A stretch of 64,000 bases of DNA from Gracilariopsis chorda (GCA_003194525.1 NBIV01000208.1:62001-126000); one strand, 5' to 3'. Positions 11,065 to 22,408 are shown, counted from the first letter of the stretch. The notes: generated from the sequence alone by a model not told the origin. A program made the numbers and translations.

Positions 11065-12482
11065 TTGCTTGGCTTAGATTTCTTGGATCGTGAACATCTC
11101 TACGTAGACAACCCTGACAAAAAATTCGCATGTAAGAACGGCTGGAGCATACCAGTAACTCGCATACCCAGTATCTTTATGTCGAGTGGAATAGTTATAA
11201 CAACTAATTCACGAAGTCAGTACTGTTTAAAATGCACCTCCATCTCTACCAACCAACGGTTGACAAACTGTTCAACTTACTCAAGCGTGCAAAAACTGGT
11301 GATGCAAACAAGGAAAGAAAGGATTTACTACGGGAAATAACAAAGGCATGTCAGACGTGTCAACGATTTACGCCAAAGCCCCAACGATTTCGAGTTTCTC
11401 TCCAACAAACTGCCATTTTCAATCAGAATTTAACCATTCATCTGTTTTCTATTAACCAGACGCCAGTTTTACATGTTGTCGATTTACAAACACATTTCAG
11501 CGCCGCTCGATTTCTCAAAGGCCGATCGTTGGATGCAGTTTGGAACGAATTTCTAGAGTGCTGGGCTACGGTTTACACCGGCTATCCAGACTCAATTCAT
11601 TGTGACCAAGGTTCAGTATTCACTTCCTCGAAATGGAAAGATCTAATGACTGAATTTGGAATTGATTTCATTCTATCCGGAGTGGAAGTCCACCACTCTA
11701 TTGGAGCAGGACAGCGATATCACGACCCTCTTCGTTGCATCTTTCATGAAACTCAGTTTGACGCCAACAAAGACGATGAACTGATACTTGCTCCAGCAGT
11801 GAAAGCCATGAACGACACTATGAATCCAGAAGGTCTTGTTCGCTCTCTTCTCGTCTTTGGAGTATTGCCCACATTTCTTGACATACATAAGAAGCTTCCG
11901 GATCAAGAGGATCTCATGCAAGCTCTTTTGACAGCGCGGTGTGAACTGGAAATCATCGCCAATGAAATTCGACTGAAGCGAGCCGTCGAGTCACAGCTAC
12001 CGGATGCAGTTCGCTACGAAATTACCCCCGGACAGCAGGTCTTGATCTATCGAGAGAAAGAACAGCCCCGATGGACACGTCCTTTTACGGTCATCAAGAT
12101 ACCAGGCAAACAAATTTTCGTAGAAAAGAAGGAGGGCGAAGTGCAACACAGCGTTTCTCAAGCGAAAACATTTATTATTGATCAGCACACTAATCCCCCC
12201 AAACCTAAGAGACGCAACATACCTAGTAATTTTGAGCACTTGCTCAACTACATGCTTTTTAATTTGAAAGAAAATCAGCTCAACTCAAACAACGTCGAAG
12301 CTCGTAAATTTAGCCTGTCTTATGTAGAAAGATCTAGCTACCTATACATAGCCGATGTAGTGGATGCAAAAGACCCACGAATACACTCCGGGAAGTTTTC
12401 AGATGCCAAGAAAAAGGACATAAAAGGATTTGTCAAGAAAGGAGCGTGGAAATTAGTTTCGAAAGCTGACCTTCTCGAATAA
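11065..12482 (+). pseudogene. Copia protease-end/integrase region, catalytic Glu apparently lost
   Basis: 11232-12482 is the longest intact copia frame (416 codons). It contains the HHCC-domain remnant CQTCQRF, a core strand with the first Asp (HVVDLQTHFSAARFL), and the second Asp in SIHCDQGSVFTSSKW. The third catalytic position follows in GAGQRYHDPLR. Related copia integrases usually read GxGERYH here; this copy has Gln, so the D-D-E triad looks broken. The C-terminal part resembles the linker to RT. Confidence 0.8.
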
Positions 12483-12529
12483 GCAAATTTTATATGATCT
12501 CGGTTCGTACTTGAAATAAATAACCCAGG

Positions 12530-13250
12530 AACCGAAAAGAGGTTCACAAAGCAAGATTAGTAGCTCAAGGGTTTTCTGACAAAGTCCAAAACTATTTAAT
12601 CCACAATGCGACAACTATGAGGCATGGTACGATCAGATTCATTATGTCAATTGCAGCAATGGATAATTGGATCATATGGAGCCATGATTTAACCCAAGCG
12701 TACATCCAAAGTAAGCAGAATCTTGTACGTACCGTTTCCATCAAACCGCAACCGGATATGAACTTTTGAAGCGATTACGTGCTTCTTCTGATAAACTCGC
12801 TTTAATTCGCTCTAAAGATTACCTGATTCTAGCAAATGTTGCAACATGACAATCATGTTTCACGTCAAAAACGATTTGAAGATGAGCCCCTCCAAAGGAG
12901 ATATTTCAGCTTTCTTCAAAAGGTCTGAGGGGAAACTCACCAGACTTATTTAATCGCACGTCGATGACTCGACTATTACAGAAACGAAAGATTTCATGAC
13001 CTTTACCAACAAAACCCTTGAAAGATTTGAATCTCGGGATAGAATTCATGGTAAATTTAAATTTGCTGGCATTCAAATTGCATCAGGAACAGAAAAGTAT
13101 GACATAAATCAGTACAACTATTTGCAGATGATTGAAACTATGAATAACCAACATTCTTTTGAGGAATTCCATTCGAAGCGCGCTCAACTGGCTTGGATTG
13201 TTTACTCTAATTCACATATTTCCTACTTCATTAACAAATAGCACAAGTTA
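12530..13250 (+). pseudogene. Copia reverse transcriptase remnant
   Basis: Frameshifted. The frame near 12541-12740 reads KARLVAQGF...TMRHGTIRFIMSIAA...IWSHDLTQAYIQS. These are the conserved fingers and first palm blocks of copia RT, with the first catalytic Asp in HDLTQAY. Downstream pieces (12996-13241) match the region after the YVDD motif. No continuous frame remains. Confidence 0.75.
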
Positions 13251-13498
13251 CGAAGGAAAGTTTCAAATCTAAGATCTTCAACAGAATGAATAAGATAATG
13301 AAGGAGTTGAAATCAGAAAACTCAAGACTCTGTTACTGTGAATTAGATAAAATATCAATTCATCTAAGATTTTATTCAGATGCTTCTTTCTCTAAAAAAG
13401 ACGATATGAACTCCCAGCTGGGGTATCTAGTGCTACTTGTAGACATATAAAACAAGTGCAACATTATTCATTATCGGATTTACGAGATTCGTCGAGTT

Positions 13499-13890
13499 GT
13501 GAGATCAAAACTAGAACCAGAAGTGATTACGTTTGCTGACGCATTTCATTACTTTTATAAATTGAATCATGATCTAGAACATATAGCGGATCAATACATT
13601 CCGCTGAAAATGCTTACCGATTCCAAAAATATCTTTAGTGTGATAACTGAGTCGTCTGCAAGCGTCTCAAAAAGGGTTTTCAATAGAAATAACGTCCATT
13701 TGTGAGGTATAAGATGTTCAAGAAATATCCGATGTCGGTCTTGTTAGATCCGAAAAGAATTCAGCTGATACCTTTACTAAGAACATTTCTGACGATTTAT
13801 ACTAGCCAATTGCAACTAAAGCTGAGTGAGAAGAGAAAAATGAGCACTGGATACTTCGAGACTGGAAAAAGAAGTAATGGACTTTAAAAA
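13499..13890 (+). pseudogene. Copia RNase H remnant
   Basis: A short frame with FADAFHYFYKLNHDLEH and PLKMLTDSKNIFSVITES, the C-terminal RNase H blocks of copia Pol. The TDS aspartate is retained. A stop and frame change at about 13705 precede the tail that should read into the 3' LTR. Confidence 0.7.
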
Positions 13891-13944
13891 TAGAGGTAAT
13901 GTGTTTGAAGAAAAAGAGAGAGTGATAAACTTGCGTCGGTAACA

Positions 13945-14234
13945 TATTGGGCACCCATGCAACTTTCAGTCACCCATTCTAGCTATATAGTATTGCGTAG
14001 GTGCCAAGTACGACAACGAGTCCGTTTTAGAGGAATAGCCTCTGTAAAATACTTCTTAGTCTAGTCTACTATAAAATGCAAAGACTAAAGCACTTCAACC
14101 ATCTGGTCCGGCACCAACTTTCACCATCTTTACCATCGTTTACCATCTTTACCATCTTCTCATTTTTAGCTCTACTTTCATCAACATCATCATCATCATT
14201 ACAACAACTTTGTCGTACTTATTGTAGTACAACA
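13945..14234 (+). repeat. Copia 3' LTR (290 bp)
   Basis: Matches the 5' LTR with scattered substitutions. The first dinucleotide is TA instead of TG; the end ACAACA is intact. The divergence between the two LTRs indicates an old insertion. Confidence 0.9.
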
Positions 14235-15111
14235 GGCAATGCCACTCATTGACATAAACGTGTCGACCACATGTGTGGGTCCATCTTGCTGACACTAGAC
14301 TTCTTATATCTGACAGAATTTTTTTATTGATTCTATATCGCGCATGGAACACGAGACGAGCAACTGGAATGATAACTCGACGACCCCTGCCGATAGGGCA
14401 CTTCGCTTCTCTGTCGTTCTTGTGTCAGATTACATGCCTTTTTCACAGAAGCTTCGCTGCCCCCTACACTCAATAGAACCTGTCTATATGACGAACAGAT
14501 TGCTCGTCTCCTATCATACGAATACGATACGTTCTGGACATGGTCTTGGCGGAATAAAGATGTATTTGATTTTGCTTAAAGGAACGAGATCTGTGTTGCG
14601 AGAATGAGAGAAAACGGAAACCAACGTTTCTAAGGCGCTCTTGTTTCCATAATAAACAACGAAACACGTAGCACTTCAGCATATTACCGGGTAGGGGGAT
14701 GCGTCTATTTTTCCAGGCCTACGTGGAACAGTATCCGCGTAGCATATATCGTGCCACTAGAAACGTGATCATCCTACACTTGCGCGCCAACAAGATCTTT
14801 CAATGTTGACTGCAACGTATGTGCACAGGAAAACGAAATATGCTGAGGTGCTTTCTTTATCATTTGGAAGCATTCCGTATCTAGCAGCACTCGTGAAGCA
14901 ATTAGACATTAACTACGCATCTTAAAAGGAGGTGACGTATTCTACGATGCAATTCCACAACCAGCCTTGGTATGAGTCGTGGGTGGAGTCAGAACTCTAT
15001 AAGAGGAGAGGAAACGGGCCCTTGTCGCTGCTCCTCCAACAAATGAGTTTCTATCCTTTTAGCGGGGACGCGAACCGTGCATCGTTCTTCGCAAAACGAT
15101 CTATTGTTACC
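14235..15111. other. Spacer upstream of the LPMO-like gene
   Basis: No gene supported. It contains only short overlapping frames. The last part should hold the promoter of the gene starting at 15112; I see no clear TATA box. Confidence 0.4.
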
Positions 15112-16278
15112 ATGGCGCTTTGCAGTACCACGATCCTCTCAATAATTACGATTCAAGCATTGTTGCGACTGTCTTGCGGTCATCAGTCTATAGCGTACCC
15201 GTGGCCAATTTCGAGGGATGGCGCCTGTAGAATGGGAGTATATCGCAAGTGTCCTGGACCATGCCCAAAAAGGGACTTACGGCAAGACCAAACACCTGAT
15301 AGTTCTACGTTAACAGTTTCGAGAGGACAGAATCTGACGATTCACATAAGAAGAAATAACCATGCCGGAGGGTTTTCAAGATGGTCACTAGTGCACGTGA
15401 AAGATATGTACAATAAAAGAGAACATGCCGATAAAGCCTTCTTGTATAGTTGTGGGGATTTGGCGCCTTCAAAGTGCGAATCTTGGAACTGGCGACGAGA
15501 TTGCAGCTATGATCGCAGCAACTTGTTTTACAAACACATCGTCACCATTCCAGAAATATACGAAGATGGAGTCTATGTACTGGGGTGGGCTTGGTATGGT
15601 GGTACGCAAGCACATGGAAGGGGTGGTGCGTTCGGCGACTACTACGACTGTATGTATGTTCGCGTACGTGGTGGAGCTTTCAAACAGTATCACATCCCAG
15701 TGTTCCAGACGGGGCCTTCGAAGCACGCTAAGCGTGGAAGATGCGCAGCTAGAACAAATGTATTAGGTGACTGCTGGAAGGAGCCCTGTCACCACCGTCG
15801 GCAAAGTCGGCAAATGGTACCTTGGGAGTTTTCAAAGGGAAGGAAACCACTCGCAATTTCAAGGAATCTATTCAATACGCCTTACCAAAGTCATCCTGTT
15901 CCAAGCACAGCTCCGCATGTAATTGGAATATCAATTCGGGAAGCGGATCCACCCAATCGCATACTAGCATCTTCCGGCTTTACGTCGACTGCGAATCTTT
16001 CCCTACGAATACAGAATAGATTAACTCTTTTTTGTGATGTAACTGGGTCTGTTGATCACGTCAGTTTCTTTCGTAACGGAGCTAAAGTCTGGACAGCTTC
16101 GTCGCCTCCATATAGCGTTCAAGGAGGTTACGGGACTAGTAGAAAAGGACAAAAAGATATCACATACAAGGCGTGGCTATTCCAAACGCGGAGCGATATG
16201 TACTCTTTAGCTTGTCTTGTGCGCGGTACTGATGGAAGTGAGCAATGGGCCACGATAGAAGTCAAGCAACTGTGGTGA
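15112..16278 (+). CDS. Secreted LPMO-like protein with C-terminal Ig-like domain
   Basis: I start at the ATG at 15112 because it sits in a strong Kozak context (ACCATGG) and opens directly into a signal peptide. The frame is open 60 codons further upstream (14932), but that part has no such features. The product has 388 residues. Residues 1-23 are hydrophobic (ending LLRLSCG), which would leave His24 as the mature N-terminus. His84 follows in RNNHAGGFSRWSL. An N-terminal His plus a second His is the copper histidine brace of lytic polysaccharide monooxygenases. A block with GWAWYGG and GDYYDCMYVRV resembles the C-terminal strand that carries the aromatic axial residue. About residues 300-388 look like an Ig/bacterial Ig-type module (VDHVSFFRNGAKVW, PPYSV). 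No introns. Copper oxidation of a polysaccharide is inferred from motifs only. Confidence 0.65.
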   Translation: MALCSTTILSIITIQALLRLSCGHQSIAYPWPISRDGACRMGVYRKCPGPCPKRDLRQDQTPDSSTLTVSRGQNLTIHIRRNNHAGGFSRWSLVHVKDMYNKREHADKAFLYSCGDLAPSKCESWNWRRDCSYDRSNLFYKHIVTIPEIYEDGVYVLGWAWYGGTQAHGRGGAFGDYYDCMYVRVRGGAFKQYHIPVFQTGPSKHAKRGRCAARTNVLGDCWKEPCHHRRQSRQMVPWEFSKGRKPLAISRNLFNTPYQSHPVPSTAPHVIGISIREADPPNRILASSGFTSTANLSLRIQNRLTLFCDVTGSVDHVSFFRNGAKVWTASSPPYSVQGGYGTSRKGQKDITYKAWLFQTRSDMYSLACLVRGTDGSEQWATIEVKQLW

Positions 16279-17482
16279 TGTATGTTGCGTTTCTGCATTC
16301 AAGAGATTATAGTAAACTGTTGTTGATTCATAGATAATACTTGGCGCACGACGTATCTTGTTCGGTACGACGCCGTCTTAGTGCTGTAGTATAAATCAAG
16401 TTGTATAGCAAACACCAAATACCAAGGATACAGATTTTATCTAGTTCCTTGTACGAGGATGCATCACTTTCCACTAACCCATGAGGAGGGTTTGACATGG
16501 AAACTGTTTGGGGTTCTGTGTCCCTTTTCCGAGACCTGAACCCTCGAGATCTGGTTAGCACAGATTCTTGAATATTCAAGGAACGCAGAAGAGTATTTTT
16601 GGATTTCAAAATATGCGGAATGGCAGGCATCACCTGTAGTGAACTGGGCGGAGAGCCGGGGCAGGACTCGATCTCGGCTTCACGGTTTTCTGTAAAGCGG
16701 TACTCACAGTGGTTATTAGCTTACCTGTGGCCGCTCATGAGCTTGCCCAGGGCACATGGCTGGAGGTGTTGAAGTACTGCTGTTGTCTTCGATCTGCCGC
16801 TCCCTGACACTACAGCCCCTGCTTTCAGCATGAAGGACAATATACTGTCCAGATTCTACAGCGCATATGGGAAACTTATGGAGCAACTCTTGCTATAGCT
16901 CGACAGCAGCTGCCAAGTGGAGGCTTCTATTTTATTCTCATTTGGGCTTAACTTGCATGCCCATTTCTAGGATGTCCAGGACCATGTTTCTGACAGATTG
17001 ATTAAGGTCAATTCTTATATGGCTGCAAATGAATGACTGAATACTACTTTTCATATTTAGTAACCAGAAATAGTCATCTTACTTCAACTGCTATGTAATG
17101 CCTTATCAGAAGAGCTATAATATTTCGAAAGTAGATCTATGTAGTTCGAGTAGTGTTGCTCTAATCCAAAGTTTGAACAACCGCAAGATTGAAAACAAAC
17201 GCTCTACGATGTTTCTGTTTGCTTGCCCATACTCTTTTTCTCCTTGCATGTAGTGAATACAGTTGGTAAGTGCAGTACGTTGTCTGGAACAACAGATATG
17301 ATTCAACATGTGTCTTTTTATGATTCACAAAGGAACAAGTTATTGAATCACTGCAGTCCTCATAGTTGCCTCGTACAGCTCGAAAACATTTCCAAGCCCA
17401 AATAAACAATCAAAAGTCCGGAATATTGGCAAAACAGACATCGAACAGAGAAGCGTTAATCGTTTCGAGTACAGACGGCTAG
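16279..17482. other. Non-coding spacer with one SINE-like repeat
   Basis: No coding region supported apart from short random frames. The SINE-like sequence at 16635-16740 is listed separately. Confidence 0.5.
16635..16740 (-). repeat. tRNA-derived SINE-like repeat, copy 1
   Basis: Read on the minus strand it begins TGAGCGGCCACAGGTAAGCT, has a B-box-like GAGATCGAGTCC at about 16675-16664, and ends CCGCCCAGTTCACTAC. The sequence at 23695-23810 shares both ends, the same orientation and nearly the same length. Confidence 0.5.
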
Positions 17483-17683
17483 TATTTATCAGAACGGCTT
17501 AAAACGCTATTCAAATGTAGTGTATGTGACTACACAGGATCCGTCACCAAATATCACTTTACGGCAGATGAAATAAGTCGCTACAACAACAATCACCACA
17601 AACTCTATGCAAAACTCGAAACTCTCAATGAAAATCAGACACCTGCAACTGCAACCGAACTAGAATCACAAGGATCACGTTGA
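17483..17683 (+). pseudogene. Possible C2H2 zinc-finger remnant
   Basis: A 66-codon open stretch without ATG, stopped upstream by TAG at 17480. It reads LFKCSVCDYTGSVTKYHF and then a His-rich segment (NNNHHKLYAKLE). C-x2-C followed by spaced His suggests one degenerate zinc finger, like the fingers of the gene at 24982. It ends at TGA 17681. It could be an exon, a gene fragment or chance. Confidence 0.35.
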
Positions 17684-20600
17684 TAGAAAGCTAAGAAAGC
17701 GACTGTATCACTGTGTACCGGGACTAAACAAGATTAGGGGCAGTTAAGAAGTTGCATTCTTGCATGAAGTTCCTGCGGTAAATTTAATGACTACATGTAC
17801 ATATGATATATATACGATATAGCGTTAGGGCTATTTTTAAAATGTATTCATGAACATTCTGTCAGCCTCTGGCAACAGTTCTTTAGGCGAAAGTCTAAAA
17901 TCGACCGCGAACCCCAAAAAGAGATCACCGTATCCCAGCTACCTCTTTTCTAGAAGAGAGCGCCTTCCGCATCATCTCCTTCTAGACCCTTGTCCAAAAC
18001 AATAAAGATCTTGTGCAGGCAGCGAACGAAACGCAATCCAAATTCCCTATTCTTGAGCTTCAATAAATCACGTGTACAACTCCTGCCAGAGCTATCAGGA
18101 TTAATGCGTAGAGGGAATCAGAGCGCAAGAAGCACATAGATAGCGGCGGTTGTGATGTCAGCATATATTCGTCACGCCAGCACTTTCTCTTAACCCGTCC
18201 AGACATAAAATCAAAAGAAATGATAGGAGTGAAGAACATTATCAAAAGACAAGTAAAAAATGGAGAAGGGAAAGTTTGCGGGGAAAGAAGCAAAAGCTGA
18301 TACCGGTTGCAGTCTCGACGCAAGAAACCATCTTTGTAGAAGAACGAAGGTAGACCGCTAACTCCCAGTAGATACTGCGAAAACCGATGGGTTAAGGGTT
18401 AGCGGTCAGAAAGGCTTAATTTGGAACAAATTCATGACCTTAAAATGTGTAAAGTTTTGTGTAGCTTTTGGTACGCCAGCATCGATGGTAGACGACGAAG
18501 GGGTTAATTTGAGACGAAGATGAGCTTGGACATTTTGTCGTCTCTTAAAACTTGCGTTCTGTTTTGTCATAGTGGCACTGGCTCTTGTTAGTTTGAACCG
18601 CAATAGCGCGGAATATTGTGAAACTAACTTATTAGTTGCGGCAATGTTACGATGACGGACATTATTGCTTTCTTTAATGCAATGCAGGAGTAAAGACGTT
18701 TGGTCCGTGTATTGGGGAAAAAAGCCAACAGCTACACAATAAATGTTTACCACTACTAATATGCTTCTTTATACAGCCGAACCGCTTTTCTTTCTTCCGC
18801 ACAGAGGACGCACGAGCTTTTTCCTTTGAGTGCTTCACTTTCCAGTTTGCACGCCTTGTAAAGAACTACATTTCTGCCGATTCTGGTACTTCCATAGACA
18901 CAACGTTCCTGAAATGGACAATTTGAGAGGCAAGCACTACTAGTTTGGATCTGCGCTGAAGTCGCAATTTTACAAAACCAAAAATTGGCTAATTACAAAA
19001 ACGAAAAACAGATTTGGCTCTACATCAGCCATCGTTTTGGCAAACCATTCGTGTCAAATTAACCCATTTCTCAAATAAAGCCGGTGCGACCGCTACCCTT
19101 CCCTTCGGCTTAACTTGCGGGTATGGAGTAATTTGAACGCTTAACTATCCAATCACATTGGACATTATTGCTAAGGAGGATTGTTGTCAATTGGGTGATG
19201 TTACAAGAACGCAAGATTTTGCACTTTTCCAAATTACACCAGTTTGGATCTGTACACGTTGCTGAAAATACCTCCAAAACACCCAGATACTTTGTTTGAG
19301 AAAAATCAAAAACCGGCCCAAATCAAGCCAGAGGAAAGGCTAACCCTTCACCTTTTCTCCGCACGACTCATATGGAGGTACTGTTGTCGGTTGGACCTCT
19401 TTCAAGTGTGAGAAGTCCATCACGTATACGCAGTGTGGGGGGGTTCTCCGGTGAACAACTTGAGGAGTGGTATAGTCTGAGTCGGCACAAGACCTTGCCG
19501 GGAGTCCTCTTCTTGAGTCTCCTGTGGGTAGGCTTTACTTAAGTAGGGATACTAGGCGACCTATCGGCTATTGGGATCGACTAAACACGTACTCTAAACT
19601 CCTACGACGCTTGTCAGTTGTACGTCATCGGCGTGCGTCGTGTACTTCTTGTACGTGTTTTCACAACTGTATGAAACTGCGACCGATATTCCGTTGTACT
19701 GATAACATTACACCCAGTGCACTCCACTTGCAAATCGATTCCTCAAACTGTTTTCAACCGATGAGCGAAAAGTTTACGTACATGAGGTCATCCGCGATGC
19801 AGCGTTGCTTCTTCAGCATTGGTCCAAAAAACACATTCTTCGAGTACACACAATCTCCCTCATGCCGCCTATCTCCAGAGCAAAGATAATACACAAGAAC
19901 TAGTTTTTCAATGATCGCCCATTTTACAATACCCCGTAGTGGCCATCGTTGTTATTATCGTGATTAATCTGCACCAACCACTGATAGAATGGGACAAGTG
20001 GTAGATATCTTTCTGCAAAAACCCGATCCACGCTTGCATGTGGATGGGGTTTTTGCGGAAAGATACACATCACTGTCCGATTCGAAATCCATACAAATAC
20101 GCCTGAAAGAGTGCTCGTGTACATCGTGAGAGAGCGCTACTTTCATATGAAGCGCTCTGCTCTAAGTAGGAAATAAACTAGCGTACCCGTAAAATAGAGA
20201 GAGAGAGGTACAAATAATATACACATTTGTGGCCACAGAATATTCTTCTTACACAGAATACAGAGGATACGAGGTCCGGTTTTCTTTTTCGCATGAACAA
20301 TTAACAAGTATCGCTCACTCGATACCGGATGGGCTCACGTTCACAGCGACGGCCAGGTATGAAAACATCTGCGAGAACACCAGGGTATCTGGACTATAAT
20401 CAATGATGATCGTTAAACACTAATAAACCGGAAACGACAAATATCTACTCTTGACCAGTAACGTCCGCCACTTATGGTAACATGTGCCGACAGGGTTGTC
20501 TTGATAAGGTTTTCTTTTTGTTGTGCTACAATTTCGCAGATGGCAGACTGCAAAATCAGGAGTCTTTCAAAGCTAAAAAGGCTTGCTTTGGTTTTTTTAA

Positions 20601-21726
20601 ACATTGATACCGCGCTATATGGCAAGCGACTGTAACTTGTTGTCTTACCAGCCGTTTTGATAAAATACTGTCACCACGAATTGTTCTTCAAAAACAGTGA
20701 GCAAAAGGAGAAATTAGGTGACGGCGGGGAAGAGTTTGACATGGTGCTGGAAAGAACAGCTTGCATCGTTTCGTAACAAAACAACCTTGACATACCAACC
20801 CGAGCACGACTTAGTCAGCTCCGTCGGCCACCTTTTGACACAGTTCCAGAGATCTTGACATTACCAGGCCGTTTATGACAATCAGCCAACTCCTCACCAT
20901 TTGATGTTGTTGGCAAGCAGAAGCAGAAGCTGAAGTGGGCAGTGGTACGACTGGTACAGGCGACACTGGCCTCTTGTCCGAGCTAAACCTTATCCACCAT
21001 AAAATTTGAATCGGAATAGCGGATATGTTCACCTAACCCCAATCAGATGGCGAATTTTAAGATAAAGCCTCCAAGCGCCTCACCGCCACATTTTGTCCGA
21101 AGGTACAAGTGTATGGGAATGGCTTACCGTTGTTCGTGTGAGTGCAGTGTTAAGCCCACATTCATCACTATTTTAATACTGTCCATTCCTTGACGTAGAA
21201 AAGTCCTCATCTGAAGGAGCACTATGACAGTGGCTTACAGTTCGGTGCGATGAGAAGCCCTGATCTATACGGCTCAACCTGCGCCCGGATTTGCATCTGA
21301 AGTAGATTTTGACGGTTTTGGGAGCTGTAGTTGGAGGAAAGGACAACACTAACAATTAAGTCGTAGTTATCTTTGCCTTCATTGGCAGTCCTTTCGCACA
21401 AATTATGAGATGGACTCGAAAAAATCTCTGCTCATTCTATTCTATCTCCAATAACAGAGAATGATGTCGCTATAAGCAATTGCGTTTCCTACACACTCGC
21501 TTGCGAACACTTTATCCCATCCTCCCAGCCACACATCCGCAACGAAACCTCATTCCCTATTCAGTCTAAGACTTACAACCAGCGGCTTCTTATCTTGACC
21601 ACAAAAGCCCGAATTCAGAAGATATATCATTGTTTGGTAGTGTACCTTCCGAGTCAGAGAAACTGTATTCGAACCAAGTGTTCTAAGACACGCAACATCA
21701 GTCACCACATCCGCTCCAGACCGGCC
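17684..21726. other. Long non-coding interval
   Basis: Four kilobases with only short overlapping frames on both strands and no recognisable protein. The one clear structure is the long inverted repeat at 20004-20068. Confidence 0.5.
20004..20068. ncRNA. Near-perfect 27-bp inverted repeat with 8-nt loop (miRNA-like hairpin)
   Basis: The arm TATCTTTCTGCAAAAACCC plus GATCCAC is mirrored by GTGGAT plus GGGGTTTTTGCGGAAAGATA across the loop GCTTGCAT. Only about two mismatches occur over 26-27 pairs. The length and short loop suit a small-RNA precursor or a minimal inverted-repeat element; transcription is not shown. Confidence 0.45.
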
Positions 21727-21733
21727 TATAAAA
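21727..21733 (+). promoter_or_regulatory. TATA box for the secreted repeat protein
   Basis: TATAAAA in GGCCTATAAAAGAG, 95 bp upstream of the ATG at 21828. This is a standard distance for a TATA-driven gene with a short 5' UTR. Confidence 0.6.
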
Positions 21734-21827
21734 GAGTTGACCTCAGTTCCAACGTCGACACAGGTTGCGATTGTCTCTCATCTCCACATCGTGCACATCA
21801 GCTTCCACCATCCCCTGCAGGATCATC

Positions 21828-22235
21828 ATGAGGTTCACTGCTCTCATCGTCTTTGCTTTGCTTTTCAACGTTGCTCTATCTGTCCCTGCGTCGATAGTCG
21901 ACCCCAAGGGAGCCGCAGCGAAACTTGACAATGCTGTTGCAGTATCTGCGGCTGAACTGACGCCATCTGAAGATCTGGTGTCAGGTGAACGTACATACGT
22001 GAAATACCCTCCACGCAAAGTTATTATCGTCAAGAAACCGGTCAAGGAGTCCCCGAAGATTAAGATTCCCAAGAAGAAACCGAGGACGTTCCCCAAGATT
22101 AAGATTCCGATAAAGAAAGTCCCGAAGATTAAGATTCCGAAAATTAAGATTCCCTTAAAGAGAGTCCCGATGATTAAGATCCCGATAAAGAAAGTCCCGA
22201 AGAAGAAGACGAAATTCGTCAAGACAATTTATTAG
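21828..22235 (+). CDS. Small secreted Lys/Ile/Pro repeat protein
   Basis: The product has 135 residues when started at the ATG at 21828. That start opens a clear signal peptide (MRFTALIVFALLFNVALS); the frame extends 21 codons upstream without such a signal. After a short acidic to neutral segment (VPASIVDPKG to LVSGER), the C-terminal ~78 residues consist of repeats around KIKIP and IKKVP. About one third of this part is Lys, alternating with Ile/Val, and there is no Cys. The DNA shows matching AAGATTAAGATTCC repeats. A TATA box precedes it and AATAAA follows at 22403, so it looks like a real intronless gene. I do not recognise the family. Alternating charge and hydrophobicity between prolines suggests binding to an anionic surface such as a cell-wall polymer, membrane or mineral. 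Confidence 0.75.
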   Translation: MRFTALIVFALLFNVALSVPASIVDPKGAAAKLDNAVAVSAAELTPSEDLVSGERTYVKYPPRKVIIVKKPVKESPKIKIPKKKPRTFPKIKIPIKKVPKIKIPKIKIPLKRVPMIKIPIKKVPKKKTKFVKTIY

Positions 22236-22402
22236 ACGGTTGAATGTTGTTAAGAGTTCGTCGCCGATTACTGTGCGGCGTACAAAAGAATCGAACATAT
22301 AGGGCGGGGTGGACTTAGTAGGGTTGTGATGAAGTTGACTTCGTTAAGTGCGCGTTGTCCAGTGCGTGTTGTTGGTGTGCATTACACAGCGTGCGTTTTA
22401 AC

Positions 22403-22408
22403 AATAAA
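22403..22408 (+). terminator. AATAAA polyadenylation signal
   Basis: AATAAA 168 bp after the stop codon of the secreted repeat protein. Confidence 0.4.

Larger units (their letters stand above)
7665..14234 (+). mobile_element. Ty1/copia-like LTR retrotransposon, complete but inactive
   Basis: A 6.6-kb element bounded by two LTRs of about 290 bp. In order it has a leader with A-rich DNA, a gag with a CCHC knuckle, integrase, reverse transcriptase and RNase H. Integrase before reverse transcriptase is the copia order. The frame is broken in several places, mainly in RT. The flanking 5-mers (TACCA left, GGCAA right) do not match, so no target duplication survives. A purine tract (GAAGAAAAAGAGAGAGTG) lies about 25 bp before the 3' LTR. 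Confidence 0.88.

Noticed and set aside
14932..15111. Upstream start for the LPMO-like protein
   Set aside because: The extra 60 residues lack signal-peptide character, while the ATG at 15112 has an ACCATGG context and opens a signal peptide.
18360..18415. Telomere-like GGGTTA motifs
   Set aside because: Only one or two units, not tandem.
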